This document shows, one piece after another, positions 60,390 through 64,000 of a DNA stretch of 64,000 bases (the stretch's first letter is position 1; each line of letters starts with the position of its first letter). A model generated the notes under the pieces. The model saw nothing but the letters and a program-made list of their open reading frames with translations. It was not told the origin of the DNA and did not search any database. This stretch comes from Progne subis subis. Its lineage: Eukaryota; Chordata; Aves; Passeriformes; Hirundinidae. Both the position numbers and the translations under genes were made by a program. The stretch spans positions 8,283,001 to 8,347,000 of the forward strand of contig JAKJHU010000046.1 of the NCBI GenBank assembly GCA_022316685.1, written 5' to 3'.

Positions 60390-61560
60390 TCCCGGGAGCA
60401 ATGGGATCGCCGGGTGAGCAGGACCGGGCGGAGGAGCCGACTGACCCGCGGAGCCCGCGTCGGTGCCTCCCCTGCTTCCCCAGGAGATGGGGCAGGAGCT
60501 GGGGCAGCGGCGCGGAGCCGGGAGCGGGATCCGGGGAGGGGCGGTGGGAGCTGCCCGGGCAGGGCTGCGGGAATCGTGCGGGCAGCCAAGCCGCCCCGGC
60601 GTTATCCCCATCCCCCTCGGCTCTTGCCCCACGAGAGGGCTTGGTGACGGGCAACCCCGCCCGCCGGCCTCTCCCTCTCCCTCTCCTCCTCCCGCCGCTC
60701 CCCGTGCGCTTGGCAGCCCCGACGCCCTCCGCAGCCAGTTTTCCAGCCCTGCGCTTCTTCTGCGGTGACAGCCAGTGGCTGCGGGGGCCTGTTTGCTGTC
60801 CAGTTAATAAGTGAGCTGGAGCGGGGGGAAGCTTCTCCGCCGGGGGAGAGCGGGCTCGCCGGGGGCCGGGCGGGCGGGCGGGGGGGAGCATTCCTGCGCC
60901 GCGGGGCCCCGGCGCGCCCCGCTCCCGCCGCCCCCCGCCCGCAGGTGCAGGGGGCTGGCACTGGGCGGCTGGAAAGAGCTGGTTGGAGTTTGCACTTTAA
61001 GCTCCCGGCGGGGAGGGAGCCGGGGCTGGGAGCTGGTCCGGGCGCCCGGCGCCGCGGGAGGATGGCGCGGTGGCTGCGGCCCCTCGTGGGAGCCCTGCTC
61101 CTGCTCGAGGGCGCGGCCGCGCTCAGCTTCCTCCACCATCGCTACGAGGAGCTGGTGCAGGCCCTGTTCCGCGTGCAGAGCCAGTGCCCCTACGTCACCC
61201 GCATCTACAGCATCGGCCGCAGCGTCGAGGGCCGGCACCTCTACGTGCTGGAGTTCAGCGACTACCCGGGCATCCACGAGCCCCGTGAGTACGGGGGAAG
61301 GGGACGGCGCCTCGGAGAGGACGGGCTGCCCTGGCGCGCTCCCTGCCACGCGGCACTGCGGGCGCACGGCGGGGCGGCTGTCTCCCTTTCCGGGCAGGAC
61401 TCCTGGCAGTGCCCGGGTGCCGGGCAGCGCGGTCTCCGGCAGGGGCCCGCGGGGACGCGCTCGCCCAGCCCGCACACGTGCGGCCGTGCTTCCGCGGCTG
61501 CGGCGCCCAAGCCGCGTACTTTGGACGGAGCTCTGAGTTTTCAGCTCCAGCTAATGCGAG
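60390..61560 (+). promoter_or_regulatory. CPN1: CPN1 CpG island and promoter
   Basis: A CpG-dense block surrounds the first coding exon of CPN1. Upstream of the ATG lie a FOXA-type TGTTTGC at 60790-60796 and, seven bases on, an HNF1 half-site GTTAAT at 60803-60808. A weak TATA-like CTTTAAG is at 60995-61001, about 60 bp before the ATG. Liver factors would suit a gene whose product is made in hepatocytes, but binding is not shown. Long GC-rich frames on both strands (60370-61536) are artefacts. Confidence 0.7.
61062..61284 (+). CDS. CPN1: Carboxypeptidase N catalytic chain, coding exon 1 (partial gene)
   Basis: This exon encodes the first 74 residues plus one base of a secreted zinc metallocarboxypeptidase of the M14 N/E subfamily. 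It is the catalytic subunit of plasma carboxypeptidase N, which removes C-terminal Lys/Arg from kinins and anaphylatoxins. Residues 1-20 form a signal peptide ([16 protein letters not shown]). The mature start is like [16 protein letters not shown]. Then comes [20 protein letters not shown] and SDYPGIHEP, nearly identical to the human CPN1 segment. Carboxypeptidases E and M differ clearly here. The donor is GTGAGT at 61285, phase 1. The exon carrying the zinc-binding HxxE motif is not in the window, so the gene runs off the right edge. Confidence 0.93.
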
Positions 61561-64000
61561 AAAACAGGCGAGCCCATCCCAGCACCCCGCCTGCGCTACC
61601 ACACTCTCCCTCCCAAAACAGTGTCGTTCAGGCAAGGAGAGCAGCACCCGCCCTCTGCCCTGTGCCGCTGGGTAGTGACAGGAGAGAAAGCGTTCGGCCC
61701 TTCCTCCTCCAGACGGCAAACACAGAAGGGCAGCAAGCAGGGACCCCGGCAGAGAGGGCGCTGGGTTTCTACAGCCCTCCCAGCCCCGGGAACAGTGCAG
61801 CCTCAGTGACGGGCTGGTCTCAGGGATCTCCACCTGCTGCCACGTGGCCCTGTGGAACCTTGGCAGCAATGGCCCCTTGAGCTGCTGCCTGTGCAGCTTG
61901 GGGCTGCTGCCGAGCCAGACCTTGCTGGCAGCCAGGTGCCCTGGGGGGACTGAGGAGAGCAGCTGAGGAAGGGCTGCACACAGGGCTCCCTCGCATCCCT
62001 GCCTTGTGTCCCTGAGCTGCAGGTAAGGACAGAGCTCTCCCTGCTTCCTGCAGGATCTTTTGCCTTTCAAGTCGTGGTTGATGTGGTTAAATGCAGGGGC
62101 TGGTAAGTGCGGGCAGCCGAGTGACGTGGAAAAGTGCCAGCAGGGCTGCAGGGGTGTGCAGAACCTGCGCCCTCTCAGTGGAGCAGCCCCCACAAACCCC
62201 GCAGCACCACCCCACGCCTGGCAGCACTGCACTGGGGACATACTGCTCCTATCCTGTGGCCTGTGGCATCATTTCCAAGGGTGCCAGGAGGTGGGATGGG
62301 AGGCTTCTCACCTTGACTACCTCTGTGACAGCCGTGTTCAGCGCTGGGAAACCCGCGTGGCACTGAGGGCCTCTGGGGCACCTCCACAGTGCATCGAGGG
62401 CTGATTCGAAGCACGGAATGAGCAAAGGGCACTGGCGGTGCACCACTGGATTTTAGACTTGCAAAACCACATGAAAGCAGCTGGAAGGGCTGTAGGAGAT
62501 GACTCAGATCTCTTCTGCCCCAGGCAGGCAGCATGGACCTATGGCCCTGCTTGTAGCATTGACCACTGTCAGACGGGCATGTTCAGCTTGTAGCATGAGG
62601 AATTTGGGAAACTGTGGATTTGAAAACTGAGGACGTGAAAAGTAACCCTGAAAAGCAAGCTCAGAGTCAATGGGCTTACATGCAGTAATTAGAGTTTGTA
62701 TATCCTTATACATAAAGTTCAGGCGTTTGCATACTGAAAAAGGCTGACAAATCTTGCTGCAGACTCGAACAAAGCAGAAAATCCTTGCTAAAACCTTATT
62801 TTTTTAAAGGCTGCACATATGTCCAGGATTTTTCTTTATTTTTTAATGACTGAATTATCTAACTAAATCAATTCTCATGTCCCTGAAATCTAACAAGATC
62901 AAAATATGTTGCCCACCTCTGAGGTCTTGTGAGACACAGCAATCAAAAGACATGGAAAAGCAAAATCTTTAGCTAAAATTAGACTTTTTTTTTTTTTTTT
63001 TTTTTTTTTCAATGCAGCAAAGGCACATGGGCTTTTGCAAGCAGCAGTTCCTAATCTGGGGATGTGATGCCTTTTACCTCAGGGATCCTGGTGGACATCA
63101 TACCTGGCAGCAGGGCTGCATGCTGCCACTGTGAGTCTGATCCCTGCTGGTGGCCAGAAAGCTCACAGTGCAATGGGAGTCTCAGGATCTGGCAAGCCAA
63201 CCTTTGTAACAACACCTTTTTTTTCCCTGACTCTTTCATGTGACAGTCAGGCTCCCTTTTTAACTTAATTCCCCTGTTGTCTTCCATTCTACCAATGCTG
63301 GCTCCGGCCTGCAATGTGACATTTTATTTTCCCACAAGTAACTGCTTTAAAAGGCCCTCTGGGAAAACACAACCTGTCCCTCTCATGTCCTGCCTCTCCT
63401 TCAGCAAAGCAGCAAGTCCTGTTCCAGGCACTGTCTGCCTGTGGTCTCCAAGTCTGTGTTTTGAGACCTTATTTTAGAAAAGTCAGTGGCAAGGGACCTT
63501 TTTGGTCATACTGGAGCTGCCTGAGGGACAGTTTAATCCGTATTCAGCTCAGCTGCTGAGGGTTTCTCCAGGCTCTTTACTCTTGAGAGTGATTAGGTCC
63601 TTAACCTTGATCTAGGGGGCAGGTAAAGGGGAAGGGGAGATGCAGAGCCAGGAATGTGCCATGCTGGTGAGAGGCACTGACATCAAATGTAGACGAGCAG
63701 AGGTGGGAGAAACTGTCTGTCCTCTCCGCTGCCACCTACCACGGAGCTGTGAGGCCCTGGCAGCCTGGGGCAATCCTGCCAGTGCTCCCTCGTCGTTTTG
63801 TGCTGCCCTTTCACCAACCCAAGACCAAGCCACCAGCAAATGCTCCTCCTGTGTGCTCCAAAGGCCCAGAGCAACTTGGAGGAGGGTCTGAGCTGCTCCC
63901 AGGGTCCTGTGGCAAAATGAAGCAGAGCCCACATGAGAACTGTGTCACTCTCCCTCACTGAAGTTTGCATTTTCCAAGGGAAAGGGTCATTTTATGCCAT
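61285..64000 (+). other. CPN1: CPN1 intron 1, 5' part
   Basis: The first few hundred bases remain CpG-rich, then composition becomes ordinary. A 25-base T-run lies at 62985-63009. No sequence resembling the next CPN1 exon (VKYVGNMHGNE-type zinc-site region) was found before the window ends. The open frames on both strands have no recognisable content. Confidence 0.75.
62985..63009. repeat. T-run, 25 bases
   Basis: Uninterrupted poly-T in CPN1 intron 1. It could be the tail of a minus-strand retroposed element, but none was recognised. Confidence 0.9.

Noticed and set aside
60765..61880. 371-residue plus-strand open frame
   Set aside because: It contains the real CPN1 first exon but adds 99 residues of 5' GC-rich sequence and reads past a good GTGAGT donor at 61285.
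1..64000. Search for CRISPR arrays, tRNA/rRNA genes, operons or phage-like modules
   Set aside because: Nothing found. The only regular array is the minisatellite, which has no spacers, and gene structure is vertebrate throughout.

Overview
The window is vertebrate nuclear DNA, most likely from a bird. The best evidence is two clear copies of the CR1 LINE 3' end in the avian form, small GC-rich promoter islands in an AT-rich background, and two genes with vertebrate intron/exon structure. A passerine is possible but is not shown by anything decisive. There is no prokaryotic content, CRISPR array or operon. Nearly all long open frames are chance readings of introns, CpG islands or a minisatellite.

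Layout. About 250-470 is a CpG island with a good splice donor on the minus strand, probably the 5' exon of an unidentified gene running leftward out of the window. About 470-24,600 is intergenic: AT-rich unique DNA, a CR1 fragment (1.37 kb), an isolated GC-rich patch ending in 25 A's (8.4-8.7 kb), a 17-copy 40/41-bp minisatellite (10.4-11.1 kb), a long C/T homopolymer (12.26 kb) and a CR1 copy (23.3 kb). About 24,640-25,830 is the CpG island and promoter of ENTPD1 (CD39). ENTPD1 runs on the plus strand from a 5-codon first coding exon at 25,041 through a 21-kb first intron and nine further coding exons between 46,332 and 52,754. Intron 1 holds a probable solo LTR (37,189-37,759, minus orientation) with TG/CA ends and 5-bp target duplications. 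The 3' UTR may reach a polyadenylation signal at 57,123. About 60,390-61,560 is the CpG island of CPN1 (carboxypeptidase N catalytic chain). Only its first coding exon (61,062-61,284) lies in the window, with the start of intron 1 to the right edge.

Function. ENTPD1 is a cell-surface enzyme that hydrolyses extracellular ATP and ADP to AMP. CPN1 is a secreted plasma zinc carboxypeptidase that trims C-terminal Arg/Lys from kinins and anaphylatoxins. Both damp vascular and inflammatory signals, but their adjacency looks like a matter of chromosome order rather than co-regulation.

The most notable observations are a one-base frame disruption in the last ENTPD1 exon, just before the C-terminal membrane anchor; a GC-AG intron in ENTPD1 whose reading frame fits only the GC donor; the solo LTR in intron 1; and the close ENTPD1-CPN1 linkage. 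I found no convincing new biological system.
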